Below are positions 22,939 to 32,887 of a stretch of 64,000 nucleotides of DNA, piece after piece (the stretch's first letter is position 1; the number at the start of each line of letters is the position of its first letter). The notes under the pieces are model-generated. The model searched no databases. It saw only the letters and a list, made by a program, of their open reading frames with translations, and had not been told where the DNA came from. Source of the DNA: OMG group bacterium (lineage in GTDB: Bacteria > Pseudomonadota > Gammaproteobacteria > Pseudomonadales > Azotimanducaceae); contig JAAXGW010000026.1 of assembly GCA_012267385.1 (NCBI GenBank), positions 1-64,000 of the forward strand. Reading direction: 5' to 3'. The position numbers and the translations under genes are program-made.

Positions 22939-24867
22939 ATGAAGAAGGATTACTCGGCTGCGTCAATAACCGTTCTTGAAGGATTGGATCCCGTGCGCCG
23001 GCGACCGGCTATGTATACCGACACAAGTCGCCCGAATCATCTTCTTCAAGAAGTGGTCGACAACTGTGTTGACGAAGTGTTGGCAGGTTTTGCCACTCGC
23101 GTTGACGTCGAACTATTACCTGACGGGAGAATTCGAGTCAGCGATAACGGTCGAGGTATGCCAGTCGACGAACATCCAGTGCACAAGATGTCCGGGGTTG
23201 AATTAATCATGACAACCCTACACGCGGGTGCTAAGTTTGACAACGAAGCATATCGTTTCGCAGGAGGTCTGCACGGCGTGGGGGTCTCAGTCGTTAACGC
23301 ATTGTCAGAGTGGATGGAAGTTGAAGTGCGGCAGAATGGTTTGCACTATCACCAACGGTTTGAACACGGGGAAGCGAAAAGCCCGTTGTCGGTGATGGGA
23401 AACGTCGCAAAGCGAGATTCCGGTACAGTCGTCACTTTCAAACCTAACACGAGTTTCTTTGATAGTGCATCTTTGTCAATGCCACGCGTGCTCCATGTAC
23501 TGCGCGCAAAAGCAATCTTATGTCAAGGTCTTACAGTGTCTCTTAAACACTGGGACGCTAATCAAGAGTGTACCGACATTTGGTTCTATGAGAAGGGTTT
23601 AGTAGGGTACATCCAAGAAAGTACAAATGGAAATTTGATACCACAACAACCGTTTGCGCACAACGTGACTGGCGAACATGAATCTGTTGATGTTGCTATG
23701 GGATGGTCTAAAGAACGCAGTGATCAGCTGGCAGAAAGCTATGTGAACTTAATTCCAACTCCGTTGGGCGGTACTCATGTAAACGCTCTACGCACTGGAA
23801 TCACCGATGCGATGCGCGAGTTTTGTGGGTTTAGGGACTTGCTTCCGCGCGGAATCAAACTCACTGCTGAAGATGTCATGGGTCAGTGTTCTTATGTGCT
23901 GTCGGCTATGCTAAAAGAACCACAATTCAGCGGGCAGACGAAGGAACGGCTTGCCTCCCGAGAAGCTACCGCGTTCATTGGAGGTGTGCTTAAAGACGCG
24001 TTTAGTTTATGGCTACACGAACATCCCTCAGAAGGGGAACAAATCGCCGAGTTTGGCATTTCCAATGCACAGAAACGGATTCAAGCTGCCAAGAAAATCA
24101 AACGCAAGACCTATACTTCGGGACCGGCATTACCGGGCAAGTTAGCTGACTGTACCTCGCAGGACGCATCACGTAGCGAATTGTTTCTCGTCGAGGGAGA
24201 TTCAGCCGGAGGTTCGGCGAAGCAAGCAAGGGATAGAGAGTTTCAAGCAGTCCTACCGCTCCGCGGCAAGATTCTGAATACATGGGAAGTTGATGTTGCC
24301 ACGATTCTCGGATCGCAGACAGTGCTCGACATAACGCAAGCACTCGCGGTCGAACCAGGATCAGATGATCTATCGAAGTTACGATATCACCGAGTGTGTA
24401 TTCTCGCGGACGCCGATTCAGATGGGGCACACATTGCTACTCTACTTTGTGCGCTGTTCCTGCGCCACTTTCCAGAACTCGTAAGTGCTGGGCATATCTT
24501 TATCGCGATGCCACCCCTCTATCGAATCGATGTTGGGAAAGAAGTCTTCTATGCAATCGACGAGTCGGAAAAGCAAGGAATCTTGGACCGTCTAAAGACG
24601 GAAAAATCCCGTTCTCAACCAGTGGTACAAAGATTTAAAGGCCTGGGTGAAATGAACGCGTTGCAATTACGCGAAACGACCATGGCACCAGATACGCGTA
24701 AATTGGTTCGCTTGACGATGAACGAACCAACCAAGACTCACGATGTAATGGACATGATGCTCGCGAAGAAGCGCGCAAAAGATCGCCGTAGCTGGCTTGA
24801 GTCTTGTGGCGACGAAGCAGACATCACTCGCTATTTATCCGACGGCGCGGTCGTCGCAACTTCGTGA
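22939..24867 (+). CDS. parE: DNA topoisomerase IV subunit B
   Basis: 642 aa from the ATG at 22939, one base after the cpdA stop. GHKL ATPase motif LQEVVDNCVDEVL, GGLHGVGVSVVNALS, and the TOPRIM motifs EGDSAGGSA and DADSDGAH are present. It lacks the large insert of GyrB, and its neighbour parC confirms topoisomerase IV. It provides ATP-driven decatenation with ParC. A TTG at 22921 would extend it into cpdA and is less likely. Confidence 0.97.
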   Translation: MKKDYSAASITVLEGLDPVRRRPAMYTDTSRPNHLLQEVVDNCVDEVLAGFATRVDVELLPDGRIRVSDNGRGMPVDEHPVHKMSGVELIMTTLHAGAKFDNEAYRFAGGLHGVGVSVVNALSEWMEVEVRQNGLHYHQRFEHGEAKSPLSVMGNVAKRDSGTVVTFKPNTSFFDSASLSMPRVLHVLRAKAILCQGLTVSLKHWDANQECTDIWFYEKGLVGYIQESTNGNLIPQQPFAHNVTGEHESVDVAMGWSKERSDQLAESYVNLIPTPLGGTHVNALRTGITDAMREFCGFRDLLPRGIKLTAEDVMGQCSYVLSAMLKEPQFSGQTKERLASREATAFIGGVLKDAFSLWLHEHPSEGEQIAEFGISNAQKRIQAAKKIKRKTYTSGPALPGKLADCTSQDASRSELFLVEGDSAGGSAKQARDREFQAVLPLRGKILNTWEVDVATILGSQTVLDITQALAVEPGSDDLSKLRYHRVCILADADSDGAHIATLLCALFLRHFPELVSAGHIFIAMPPLYRIDVGKEVFYAIDESEKQGILDRLKTEKSRSQPVVQRFKGLGEMNALQLRETTMAPDTRKLVRLTMNEPTKTHDVMDMMLAKKRAKDRRSWLESCGDEADITRYLSDGAVVATS

Positions 24868-24891
24868 CACTGACTAGTTCAGGATTCCATC

Positions 24892-27126
24892 TTGAGCATT
24901 TTTGACCACGATTTAGACGATATAGATTTACACGAGTACACCTCAAAGGCGTACCTCGATTATTCGATGTACGTGATCAACGATCGTGCACTACCTTTTT
25001 TGGGCGATGGTTTGAAACCAGTTCAACGACGCATCGTGTATGCGATGCGACAACTCGGACTGACTTATCAAGCAAAGTATTCGAAAAGTGCTCGCACCGT
25101 TGGAGACGTCATTGGTAAATTCCATCCGCATGGCGAAAACGCGTGTTATGAATCCATGGTCTTGATGGCACAGCCCTTCTCTTTTCGATATCCACTGGTC
25201 GATGGACAGGGAAATTGGGGTGCCCCGGACGAACCGAAGTCATTCGCGGCGCAACGGTACACGGAATCTCGCCTTACACGAGAAGCTAGCTTGCTTTATG
25301 AAGAACTGAATCAAGGGACCGTTGAATTCGTACCAAACTTTGACGGTACCCTCGAAGAACCTGTTTGTCTACCCGCGGAATTACCATTTTTATTGTTGAA
25401 TGGTAGTACAGGAATTGCGGTCGGAATGGCGACGGATGTCCTTCCACACAACCTCGGTGAAGTGGTTAACGCTTGCGTTGCTATGTTGCGAAACGAAAGG
25501 CTGCCGGTTAGCGAGTTAATGACGGAATTACCTGGTCCAGATCTTCCAACTGGTGGGTTAATAATCTCTAGTACTGAGGAACTCCAAAGAGTCTACGAAA
25601 GTGGTCAGGGCACGATACGCTGCCGCGCACGTTATGAACGGGAAAACGGAGATATTGTTGTCACGGAAGTTCCTTACCAATGCTCGCCGTCGCGTATTTT
25701 GGAGCAGATCGCACAACAAATGCAAGCAAAGAGACTGCCGATGGTCGTTGATCTTCGGGACGAATCGAATCATGAAAATCCGGTACGGCTTGTGATTGTT
25801 CCAAAGTCGAATCGCGTTGACGTAGAACGACTGATGAGTCATCTATTCGCGACTACTGATTTAGAACGTAGCCTTCGCATGAACCTAAACGTCATTGGAC
25901 TCGATGGCAAGCCGCAAGTCTACCCGCTCAATAGGCTGATTCGCGATTGGCTCCGCTTCCGAAAAGTCACTGTGCGGCGGCGAGTCTTACATCGAGTTGA
26001 ACAGATTCAGCGTCGTCTTGAAATTATTGCCGGGCTACTCATTGCGTATCTGAATCTTGAGGAGGTCATTCGCATAGTACGGGAAGAAGACCATCCCAAA
26101 CAGGTTCTCATACACACGTTTTCTTTGTCCGATGTACAAGCTACTGCGATACTCGATTTACGCATTCGACAGTTGAGTCGATTGGAAGAAGAAAAACTTA
26201 ACGCCGAAAAACAAGAACTGTCAGACGAACTTGCGAAGCACCAGCTTGTTTTAAACTCGACCCAGCGACTTAACACCCTAATTCGTAAAGAGTTGCAGGA
26301 AGTTTCCGATAAGTTTGGAGATTCTCGAAGAACTTCCATCGTTAAGGATGTTGGTATCTCCGAATCCTATGCGGATGCTGACTTAGTTTCAAACGAACCC
26401 GTGACTGTCGTGTTGTCGCAAAAAGGGTGGGTGCGAGTTGCCCGCGGACACGGTACAGTAGACCCAATCACTCTGAATTACCGTGAAGGCGACGATTATC
26501 TTAGCTCGTGTCTTGCTCGAATGAACGACTCGTGCGTCTTCTTCGATTCCGCAGGACGCGCTTATTCCTCTGCGATAACGGCACTGCCATCAGCCAGAGG
26601 CCAGGGAGAACCTCTTACGAGTATATTCTCATCACCTGCTGGTTCGCGCTTTGTTGGTCTAGTGAGTAGCGACACTTCGGAAGTGTTTGTGGCGAATTCG
26701 TATGGAGAGGGTTTTCGATTACCAGTGAGTGTGGCATTGTCTCAAGTGAAAGGCGGTAAAGCTATGGTTGTACTTGACGAGAGTAGGGAATTGGTTGCTG
26801 CCAACCCATGTCAAGAGGACAGCATAGTGGTACTGATTACGAAAGGTGGTCGAATACTAGCACTCCAGAGTGAAGACATTCCAGTGCGACAACGGGGTAA
26901 GGGCGTTCGTCTGATCGGAATCTCTCGTAAGGATTTGTTCAGCGAGGATGACGCATTGGAGTTTGCCGTTAGTGTCGCACCGAACGCGAAAGTTGCCGTG
27001 AAGTCTGGACAACGTACGATGACTCTTACAACGAAAAGAATCGAGGAATATGTTGGTAAGCGAGGCAATCTAGGCAAACGGCTCCCACGAGGGTATGCAA
27101 AAGTTTCCTCGGTAAGATTGGTCTAA
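24892..27126 (+). CDS. parC: DNA topoisomerase IV subunit A
   Basis: 744 aa. The active-site Tyr is in [12 protein letters not shown]. The quinolone-pocket region reads [11 protein letters not shown], so the position equivalent to E. coli Ser80 is Asn (codon 25138-25140), while Glu84 is kept. The C-terminal beta-propeller is shorter than in GyrA. The start is TTG, with AGGA 9 bases upstream. The end overlaps the convergent epmB by 4 bp. Confidence 0.97.
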   Translation: MSIFDHDLDDIDLHEYTSKAYLDYSMYVINDRALPFLGDGLKPVQRRIVYAMRQLGLTYQAKYSKSARTVGDVIGKFHPHGENACYESMVLMAQPFSFRYPLVDGQGNWGAPDEPKSFAAQRYTESRLTREASLLYEELNQGTVEFVPNFDGTLEEPVCLPAELPFLLLNGSTGIAVGMATDVLPHNLGEVVNACVAMLRNERLPVSELMTELPGPDLPTGGLIISSTEELQRVYESGQGTIRCRARYERENGDIVVTEVPYQCSPSRILEQIAQQMQAKRLPMVVDLRDESNHENPVRLVIVPKSNRVDVERLMSHLFATTDLERSLRMNLNVIGLDGKPQVYPLNRLIRDWLRFRKVTVRRRVLHRVEQIQRRLEIIAGLLIAYLNLEEVIRIVREEDHPKQVLIHTFSLSDVQATAILDLRIRQLSRLEEEKLNAEKQELSDELAKHQLVLNSTQRLNTLIRKELQEVSDKFGDSRRTSIVKDVGISESYADADLVSNEPVTVVLSQKGWVRVARGHGTVDPITLNYREGDDYLSSCLARMNDSCVFFDSAGRAYSSAITALPSARGQGEPLTSIFSSPAGSRFVGLVSSDTSEVFVANSYGEGFRLPVSVALSQVKGGKAMVVLDESRELVAANPCQEDSIVVLITKGGRILALQSEDIPVRQRGKGVRLIGISRKDLFSEDDALEFAVSVAPNAKVAVKSGQRTMTLTTKRIEEYVGKRGNLGKRLPRGYAKVSSVRLV

Positions 27127-28118
27127 ATCTGAATCTGTTTTGCAGGTTGGTGAGGTACCTCTCGAACTAGACGAGGAACCAAATATCCAGGGAGCTTAGA
27201 TTGGAGTTCTTTCCACAGAGCTAGTGCAGTCGTCTCAGGTAAGTCGTAATGATGTGCACCGGCAACGGGATCGAACAGGTGCAGATAGTAGGGGACGACA
27301 CCAATCTCAAAGACACGATGCATCAGTTTTGAGAGGGTCTGAACCGAGTCGTTTACTCCCTTCAGTAGGACACTCTGATTGAACACATCGATTTGTGCAT
27401 GACGAAATCTTTCGATGGCTTGCTGGACAGAATCGGCAATTTCATTTGGGTGATTGATATGTACTACGATCACCGCCTTGAGTCTGGTTTTGGACAGAAT
27501 CTCTACCAGTGCAGGGGTGATTCTTTGTGGAATCATGATGGGGAACCGTGTATGAATTCTCAAGATCTGAACGTGTTTTAAACGTTGTAGTTGTTGAATC
27601 AAGGTATCCAATTTCTCATTCGACAGCGTTAGAGGATCACCACCTGACAAAATGACCTCAACGATCGAGAGATCGCTCGTCAACGTTTCCAGCGTGCTCT
27701 GAAAATCGGAGAGCTGATTGGCACTGTAGTCAAAGTGCCGTCGGAAACAGTAACGACAATGCACCGGACAAGCTTGTGTAGCAATCACAAGAGCACGGTT
27801 AGCGTACTTCTTAACCAGACCCCCATTCAATGTAAATTCGCTCTCCCTCAGAGGATCAGTTGTGTATCCCTTCGGGGAATTCAATTCTTCTCTAGATGGT
27901 GCGACTTGAAGCAACAGGGGATCAAGCGGATTTCTCTTTTCCATCCGTTCGATGAAAGTTCTCGGTATGTGCAACGGAAATTCAGAATCGTCGACCCAGT
28001 CGACTTGATTATCTTGAAGCTCAAGCAAGTGCTGTAATTCTTTAACAGAACGAACCGAGGAGCGGAGTATTGCTTGCCAAATCCCTTCATCAGTTTCAGC
28101 GTTGAGTGCGTGTATCAT
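27123..28118 (-). CDS. epmB: EF-P beta-lysylation protein EpmB (lysine 2,3-aminomutase-like)
   Basis: 331-aa radical SAM protein with the cluster-binding motif [13 protein letters not shown] (CxxxCxxC) and a KamA-like barrel ([11 protein letters not shown]). It converts (S)-alpha-lysine to (R)-beta-lysine for EF-P modification. It is divergent from efp (30-bp gap) and adjacent to epmA, so the module is complete except for EpmC, which is not in this window. Confidence 0.95.
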   Translation of the reverse strand: MIHALNAETDEGIWQAILRSSVRSVKELQHLLELQDNQVDWVDDSEFPLHIPRTFIERMEKRNPLDPLLLQVAPSREELNSPKGYTTDPLRESEFTLNGGLVKKYANRALVIATQACPVHCRYCFRRHFDYSANQLSDFQSTLETLTSDLSIVEVILSGGDPLTLSNEKLDTLIQQLQRLKHVQILRIHTRFPIMIPQRITPALVEILSKTRLKAVIVVHINHPNEIADSVQQAIERFRHAQIDVFNQSVLLKGVNDSVQTLSKLMHRVFEIGVVPYYLHLFDPVAGAHHYDLPETTALALWKELQSKLPGYLVPRLVREVPHQPAKQIQI

Positions 28119-28148
28119 TCTTCAGCGAGAAGTCGCGTAAGGAGCGTC

Positions 28149-28724
28149 ATGGCAACCTATTCTACAAACGAATTTCGTCCAGGATTGAAGGTATTGCTGG
28201 AGGGAGACCCCTGCGTATTGCTTGAGGCCGAGTTCGTAAAACCAGGGAAAGGGCAAGCGTTTACGCGAGCAAAATTTAAAAATCTTGTCACCGGCCGAGT
28301 TTGGGAACGCACATTGCGAAGCGGCGAAACGATGGAAGCTGCAGATGTCTCCGAATACGAAATGGAATACCTTTACAACGACGGATATCAATGGCACTTC
28401 ATGCGCACAGATGAGTCCTTCGAGCAATTCGCGGCAGACGAAAAAATAGTCGGGGATGCAAAACAGTGGATCACCGAACAAGATCGGTGCCAAGTAACGT
28501 TGTGGAACAATGCGCCAATTTCGGTATCACCACCAAATTTTGTTAACCTAGAAGTTAAAGAAACCGACGCCGGCGTGCGGGGGGATACGGCTCAGGGTGG
28601 CAGCAAACCGGCGGTATTGACTACTGGTGCAACCGTTCGCGTACCGCTCTTTATCGAAGAGGGTGATGTATTGAAGGTAGATACTCGGACTGGACAATAC
28701 GTGGGTCGAAGTAAGGAAACATGA
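28149..28724 (+). CDS. efp: Translation elongation factor P
   Basis: 191 aa from the ATG at 28149 ([14 protein letters not shown]). The modifiable lysine is K34 in VKPGKGQAF, the site of beta-lysylation by EpmA/EpmB. Three OB/KOW-type domains by family. It rescues ribosomes stalled on polyproline. Its stop overlaps the epmA ATG (ATGA). The frame extends upstream to 28074 but lacks conservation there. Confidence 0.97.
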   Translation: MATYSTNEFRPGLKVLLEGDPCVLLEAEFVKPGKGQAFTRAKFKNLVTGRVWERTLRSGETMEAADVSEYEMEYLYNDGYQWHFMRTDESFEQFAADEKIVGDAKQWITEQDRCQVTLWNNAPISVSPPNFVNLEVKETDAGVRGDTAQGGSKPAVLTTGATVRVPLFIEEGDVLKVDTRTGQYVGRSKET

Positions 28725-29650
28725 CGCCTCGGTGGCAACCATCCGCCCCGATTGAGAATCTACAACAACGCTCTGAGATTCTTTGGAAAGTCCGAGAGTT
28801 TTTTCGGCACCGAGGAATTTGTGAAGTACATACTCCAGTCGTCGGTTCGAACACAGTTACAGACCTAAACATTGAGTCGGTCCGGTTAGCAAACGGCAAT
28901 TTTTTGCAGACATCTCCGGAATATTTCCTAAAACGATTGCTCGCTGCTGGTATGCCCTCCTGCTATCAGCTCGGACCCGTCTTTCGAGAGGGCGAAGCCG
29001 GTCGATGGCACAATCCCGAATTCACCATGCTTGAGTGGTATCGTCTTGGTTTCAACACCTCAGAATTGCGACAAGAGGTCAAGGAATTGGTCGAGTTAGT
29101 ATTGGGTCCAAGCGATGTAAGTGAATACACATTTCGCGAATTCCTGTTAAATGAGTTTCAGTTCGATTGTCTTGAACAGTCCGACGAAGAACTTCACCAG
29201 GTTGCTCAAACAAATGGATACAAGGCAAACGATCGTCGACTGGACTTACTCGATTTCCTCTATTCATTAGCTATTACTAGATGTAAGGACTCTCGATTCT
29301 TTGTACTTGATTTCCCAGCTGAGTCTAGTGCTCTGGCCCAGGTGTTCGAACACGATGGGTATCAAGTTGCGGATCGATTTGAACTGATCGTTGAAGGATT
29401 GGAGATCGCGAATGGCTATAACGAACTTTGCGATCCTGTAGAACTTAACAGTCGTATGGATCGAGATCAAGCATTACGACGTCAATTAAACCGATTCCGC
29501 ATTGAGAAAGACAAGCGTCTATTGGCGGCCTTAGAAACGGGTCTTCCTCAGTGTTCTGGTGTCGCCGTTGGATTGGATCGACTTATCGCGCTTGCGGTAG
29601 GTGCGGAAACAATTCAGCAAATTCTCTCGTTTGCAAACGATCTGATTTAA
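28721..29650 (+). CDS. epmA: EF-P (R)-beta-lysine ligase EpmA
   Basis: 309-aa truncated class II lysyl-tRNA synthetase homologue (GenX/PoxA) without the anticodon-binding domain. Motif 2 [21 protein letters not shown] and motif 3 [13 protein letters not shown] are visible. It transfers beta-lysine to EF-P K34. It overlaps efp by 4 bp, indicating translational coupling. Confidence 0.96.
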   Translation: MTPRWQPSAPIENLQQRSEILWKVREFFRHRGICEVHTPVVGSNTVTDLNIESVRLANGNFLQTSPEYFLKRLLAAGMPSCYQLGPVFREGEAGRWHNPEFTMLEWYRLGFNTSELRQEVKELVELVLGPSDVSEYTFREFLLNEFQFDCLEQSDEELHQVAQTNGYKANDRRLDLLDFLYSLAITRCKDSRFFVLDFPAESSALAQVFEHDGYQVADRFELIVEGLEIANGYNELCDPVELNSRMDRDQALRRQLNRFRIEKDKRLLAALETGLPQCSGVAVGLDRLIALAVGAETIQQILSFANDLI

Positions 29651-29768
29651 ACTTCCGCTTAAATTCAATATAGATTCGAAAGCGAAAACACTGAACTAGT
29701 TCTTTGTACACCAGATAAAATGGTGTTTAATGATTGAATTCAACGACAGCAACTGACCTAGTCATTAG

Positions 29769-29840
29769 ATGGTTAAGACCGTACCAGCCACCGGAGAGCT
29801 TAAGAAGGGACCACTGAGCAAAAAGTGGGTGTTTTTGTAT
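29769..29840 (+). pseudogene. 5' fragment of a membrane protein gene interrupted by the transposon
   Basis: ATG at 29769 gives MVKTVPATGELKKGPLSKKW VFLY and is cut exactly at the transposon left end. Removing 29841-32918 joins codon 24 (TAT) in frame to GTA at 32919, restoring an uninterrupted 164-codon protein. The Shine-Dalgarno is weak, and an in-frame TAG directly precedes the ATG. Confidence 0.7.
29833..29840. repeat. Left 8-bp target-site duplication
   Basis: TTTTGTAT directly abuts the left inverted repeat and is repeated at 32911-32918 directly after the right inverted repeat. Eight base pairs is the duplication length known for the IS1595 family. Confidence 0.92.
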
Positions 29841-29863
29841 GGGAATTATATACTTGAGTTGAA
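29841..29863 (+). repeat. Left terminal inverted repeat
   Basis: 23 bp beginning GGGAATTATATACTTGAG, perfectly complementary to 32888-32910. Pairing continues with a single mismatch and three further matches inside. Confidence 0.95.
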
Positions 29864-29880
29864 TAAATTGCTCAAAACCC

Positions 29881-29909
29881 TTGCAATAAGTTATATACTT
29901 TGATATAAT
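29881..29909 (+). promoter_or_regulatory. Promoter of the transposon operon
   Basis: TTGCAA (29881-29886), a 17-bp spacer and a consensus TATAAT (29904-29909) form a strong sigma-70 type promoter. It is inside the element, 20 bp past the left repeat, so the operon carries its own expression signal. Confidence 0.78.
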
Positions 29910-29962
29910 ACTCATATCAGTAATTTAGTTCACAACGAATTTAACAAGTTAGGGAAAATTGA

Positions 29963-30937
29963 ATGAGTAAAAAACGAGCACCAGGGAAACACTACAGAGA
30001 GGGAATTTCCCTACTCGAATTGTCGCAGATGTTTCCAAACGAGAAAGCGGCGCGAGATTGGTTCGAGAATATCTTGTGGGCTGGTGGTAAAAATCGAGTA
30101 TGCCCACAGTGCGAAAGTGATAACACTTATGCTTGTAAGCACAAGACCATGCCGTATCGGTGTCGCGATTGTGGTAAGTATTTCAGTGTCAGAACTGGTA
30201 CTTTAATGCAAGATTCTCCTATTCCCATGCTAAAATGGATTTACGCTATTTACTTGGATGTGTGCTCATTAAAAGGCGTATCAAGCATGAAACTTCGTCG
30301 CGATCTCAAAATCACGCAAAAGACTGCGTGGTTTATGCAACAGCGTATCCGCGAAGCATTTAAGCAAGAGGGTCCGACTGTCTTGTTTGGACCCGCAGAA
30401 GTGGATGAGAGTTACTTTGGCGGTAAGGAAGGAAACAGGCACAAGTCAAAGAAGCTGAACGCGGGGCGCGGAACAGTTGGTAAAACCGCAGTTGTCGGTA
30501 TCAAAGACCGCGCAACGAATGAGATTAACGCGGAAGTAATTGAGAGAACGGACACGGAAACTCTACAAGGTTTCGTAGGTGAGCATGTCATTGAAGGTAC
30601 GACTGTTATAACCGACGACGCACACGCCTACAAGGGTATGCCAATGAACCACAAAGTAGTTCGGCACAGCGTCGGGGAGTATGTCAAGGAACAAGCCCAT
30701 ATCAACGGCATAGAGAGTTTCTGGGCGACCTTAAAGCGCGCTCACAAGGGAACATTCCACAAGCTCAGTGCAAAGCACTTACAACGCTATGTCAATGAGT
30801 TTGCAGGGCGTCACAATATCCGCGAGTTAGACACTATCGAACAGATGATGTTAATCACATCTAGGTTTGCGAACAAGCACTTACCTTATGTTGAGCTAAT
30901 AGCCGAGAATGGACTTGAACTAAAGGCAACTGCGTGA
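29963..30937 (+). CDS. IS1595-family transposase
   Basis: 324 aa. The N-terminal zinc ribbon has Cys47, Cys50, Cys67 and Cys70 (CPQC...CRDC). The catalytic triad is Asp148 (VDESYFGG), Asp218 (TDDAHAYKG) and Glu251 (GIESFWATLKRAHKGTFHKLS), the ISXO2/IS1595 DDE pattern. AGGGA lies about 9 bases before the ATG. The TGA stop is within GTGA, overlapping the methyltransferase GTG start. All catalytic residues are intact. Confidence 0.95.
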   Translation: MSKKRAPGKHYREGISLLELSQMFPNEKAARDWFENILWAGGKNRVCPQCESDNTYACKHKTMPYRCRDCGKYFSVRTGTLMQDSPIPMLKWIYAIYLDVCSLKGVSSMKLRRDLKITQKTAWFMQQRIREAFKQEGPTVLFGPAEVDESYFGGKEGNRHKSKKLNAGRGTVGKTAVVGIKDRATNEINAEVIERTDTETLQGFVGEHVIEGTTVITDDAHAYKGMPMNHKVVRHSVGEYVKEQAHINGIESFWATLKRAHKGTFHKLSAKHLQRYVNEFAGRHNIRELDTIEQMMLITSRFANKHLPYVELIAENGLELKATA

Positions 30938-32175
30938 GTCGATATCTCAATCGAATATTTGACATAAGTAGCAAATATCTCGGACAAGAATTTAGCACCT
31001 CTGAAATCTCTGAACTGAGAAATTTGAGTAACCATTTAGTAGATTGCGACATAGACCACACAGTCAAAGAGTTTTCACGAATTTACATTGAGTTCGTAAA
31101 ACGAAAATATCAATCTTCACGAAAAAAATCACAAATTGATCGGTTCGTGGATAGTCCGTCAAAAAGTGTTAAAGGCATTTGGGGCGACTGTCTTAACGTC
31201 TTTCAATCAATGCAGTCAGAAAGCATTGATTTACTCGTAACTTCACCTCCGTATTACAACGCTAGAGAGTATTCCACGTGGAAGGATCTAGACGCTTATT
31301 TAGAGGATATGTCGAAGATTATTCAAGAATCTTATCGAGTTCTTGATAATCATAAAGCTTTTGTTTTCAATGTCGGTGATATAACGGGAAACGATAATCG
31401 GCATACTAGTTCTACTTGGGGAGCTAGGCGTATTCCGCTCGGGGCATATTTCATAAAAATTTTTGAGGATGTCGGATATAGATTTGTGGATGATTTCATT
31501 TGGGATAAAGGACAGGTTGAATCACAACGACACAAAAACGGGAATACCCCCTATCCCTTTTACCAATACCCTCTGAACTGTTATGAACATATTCTAGTGT
31601 TCTTCAAACACCGACTCGACCAAACACGTTATCCATGCCCAGTTTGTGGTTGCCTAAAAGTCAATGGAAACGCTTATTCAGGGGTGGGCATTAAATCTTG
31701 GGAATGTAAGAATTTGGAGTGTTTTGAACGTTCGAAAGCAAATCGCGGAAAACGTTTTTCATTACGAAGCCTCATGATGGAAAACATGAAAACCAACCAG
31801 ATTGAAAGTGATTTTGTGGCTAAATGGCGCCGCGACATTGTGCCTATCAATCCAGTCATCAAGATAAATTGTAAAGGGGATAATATTCTCGGACACACTG
31901 CCCCTTTCCCCCCAGATGTGCCGAATTTCGCTATTCGGATGTACTCAGGAAAAGGAGACGTTGTTGTTGATCCATTTGCCGGGTCATTCACCACACCAAT
32001 AGAGGCAGTCAAATTAGAACGCCAGGGTATTGGTATTGAACTAAACAGGGATATGTTCAGAGAGTCTATAACATCTAACATCCACAAGCATGAACTAGGA
32101 CTTCAGGAAACTTCATGGCAGACGAAGACAAAAAGCAAATCACCGGCTTATTTGGAGAAATGCACCTTGCCATGA
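30934..32175 (+). CDS. Transposon-borne DNA methyltransferase, beta class (N4-cytosine or N6-adenine)
   Basis: 413 aa. Motif IV SPPYY is at residues 104-108 and the SAM-binding motif I DPFAGS at 346-351, followed by GIGIELN. The IV-before-I order marks a beta-class amino-methyltransferase. Between them lies a Cys-rich insert (CPVCGC...CKNLEC) resembling a zinc ribbon, perhaps the target-recognition part. The GTG start overlaps the transposase stop by 4 bp, and the 3' end overlaps the nuclease gene by 61 bp. It likely methylates DNA to protect against the neighbouring nuclease; the recognition site is unknown. Confidence 0.9.
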   Translation: MSRYLNRIFDISSKYLGQEFSTSEISELRNLSNHLVDCDIDHTVKEFSRIYIEFVKRKYQSSRKKSQIDRFVDSPSKSVKGIWGDCLNVFQSMQSESIDLLVTSPPYYNAREYSTWKDLDAYLEDMSKIIQESYRVLDNHKAFVFNVGDITGNDNRHTSSTWGARRIPLGAYFIKIFEDVGYRFVDDFIWDKGQVESQRHKNGNTPYPFYQYPLNCYEHILVFFKHRLDQTRYPCPVCGCLKVNGNAYSGVGIKSWECKNLECFERSKANRGKRFSLRSLMMENMKTNQIESDFVAKWRRDIVPINPVIKINCKGDNILGHTAPFPPDVPNFAIRMYSGKGDVVVDPFAGSFTTPIEAVKLERQGIGIELNRDMFRESITSNIHKHELGLQETSWQTKTKSKSPAYLEKCTLP

Positions 32176-32750
32176 AACTTCATGCTCGTGGCTGGCAAGT
32201 CCACCGCGCCTATATTGACTCTCATACAGATTTTGTATTGACAAAATATTGGTGCAATAGCTGCAAGGGATACCAACAACTCGAAAAACGCAAAAAACCT
32301 CAAGGTAGGGACTTTCCCACAGATCAGTGTGCGTCGTGTTTGCAACCAAGCTTACACTCTGTTGTTCGGTTCATACAAGTTAAAGCTTCCGAAGGGATAC
32401 CTAGTAAGCAAGGGATACACATACGAAATTACTCTTTTCATGCAAAACTGCGAAGCAATGTCGATCCACGAGCGTTTTATGTTTGGATTGCTCTGACGCC
32501 ATTGCCACTAGAGGGAGCAGATTTCGTTCCACATTTTTACGTATTTCATCATAAAGACATTTCTCGTTTTGACAACTTAGGACTAGACTCCTACCAATTA
32601 ACAGATAACCAGAAGACTACTCTACGCATTGACCATCAAGGGAACGTACTTAACCGAGGTAGAAAACACGACTATTCTTGTTTCAAAGAGTTTTACAACA
32701 ACTTTGAAGTTTTAGACCAGACTATTAATCTTGGAACGCCTAATGGATAA
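32115..32750 (+). CDS. Putative PD-(D/E)XK endonuclease with zinc-finger insert
   Basis: 211 aa. The N-terminal pattern LFGEMHLAMKLHARGWQVHRA, then D35/D39 (IDSHTDFVL) and IQVK (residues 87-90) fit the PD-(D/E)XK nuclease fold with Glu15 as helix acid, as in DUF4365-like and Holliday-junction-resolvase-like nucleases. Two CxxC pairs (47/50 and 72/75) sit inside the core as a likely zinc knuckle. It overlaps the methyltransferase by 61 bp. A role as the cognate restriction enzyme is the best inference; a TnsA-like part in transposition is an alternative. Confidence 0.65.
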   Translation: MADEDKKQITGLFGEMHLAMKLHARGWQVHRAYIDSHTDFVLTKYWCNSCKGYQQLEKRKKPQGRDFPTDQCASCLQPSLHSVVRFIQVKASEGIPSKQGIHIRNYSFHAKLRSNVDPRAFYVWIALTPLPLEGADFVPHFYVFHHKDISRFDNLGLDSYQLTDNQKTTLRIDHQGNVLNRGRKHDYSCFKEFYNNFEVLDQTINLGTPNG

Positions 32751-32877
32751 AAAGAAATCTCTTCAAACTAAACCAAAGAAACAACCACTCCCTGCGGACT
32801 ATGGTGACGCGACGCCTGAGCAAGTAGCCAAAGCGTTTCTGAATTACCGCCCGAAGCTAGCCAAGCCTCAGAAATGA
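32743..32877 (+). CDS. 44-aa basic protein at the end of the transposon operon
   Basis: Begins MDKKKSLQTKPKKQPLP and contains DYGDATPEQVAKAFLNYRPK. Its ATG overlaps the nuclease stop by 8 bp, and its TGA forms ATGA with the next frame. It is Lys/Pro-rich at both ends with a short predicted helix in the middle. The overlaps argue for real translation. It could be a control or accessory protein of the modification system or of transposition; no family is recognised. Confidence 0.55.
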   Translation: MDKKKSLQTKPKKQPLPADYGDATPEQVAKAFLNYRPKLAKPQK

Positions 32878-32887
32878 GGTTGGTTTG

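Noticed and set aside
28074-28148. N-terminal extension of efp
   Set aside because: Not conserved; it lies over the start of divergent epmB, and K34 numbering fits only the ATG at 28149.
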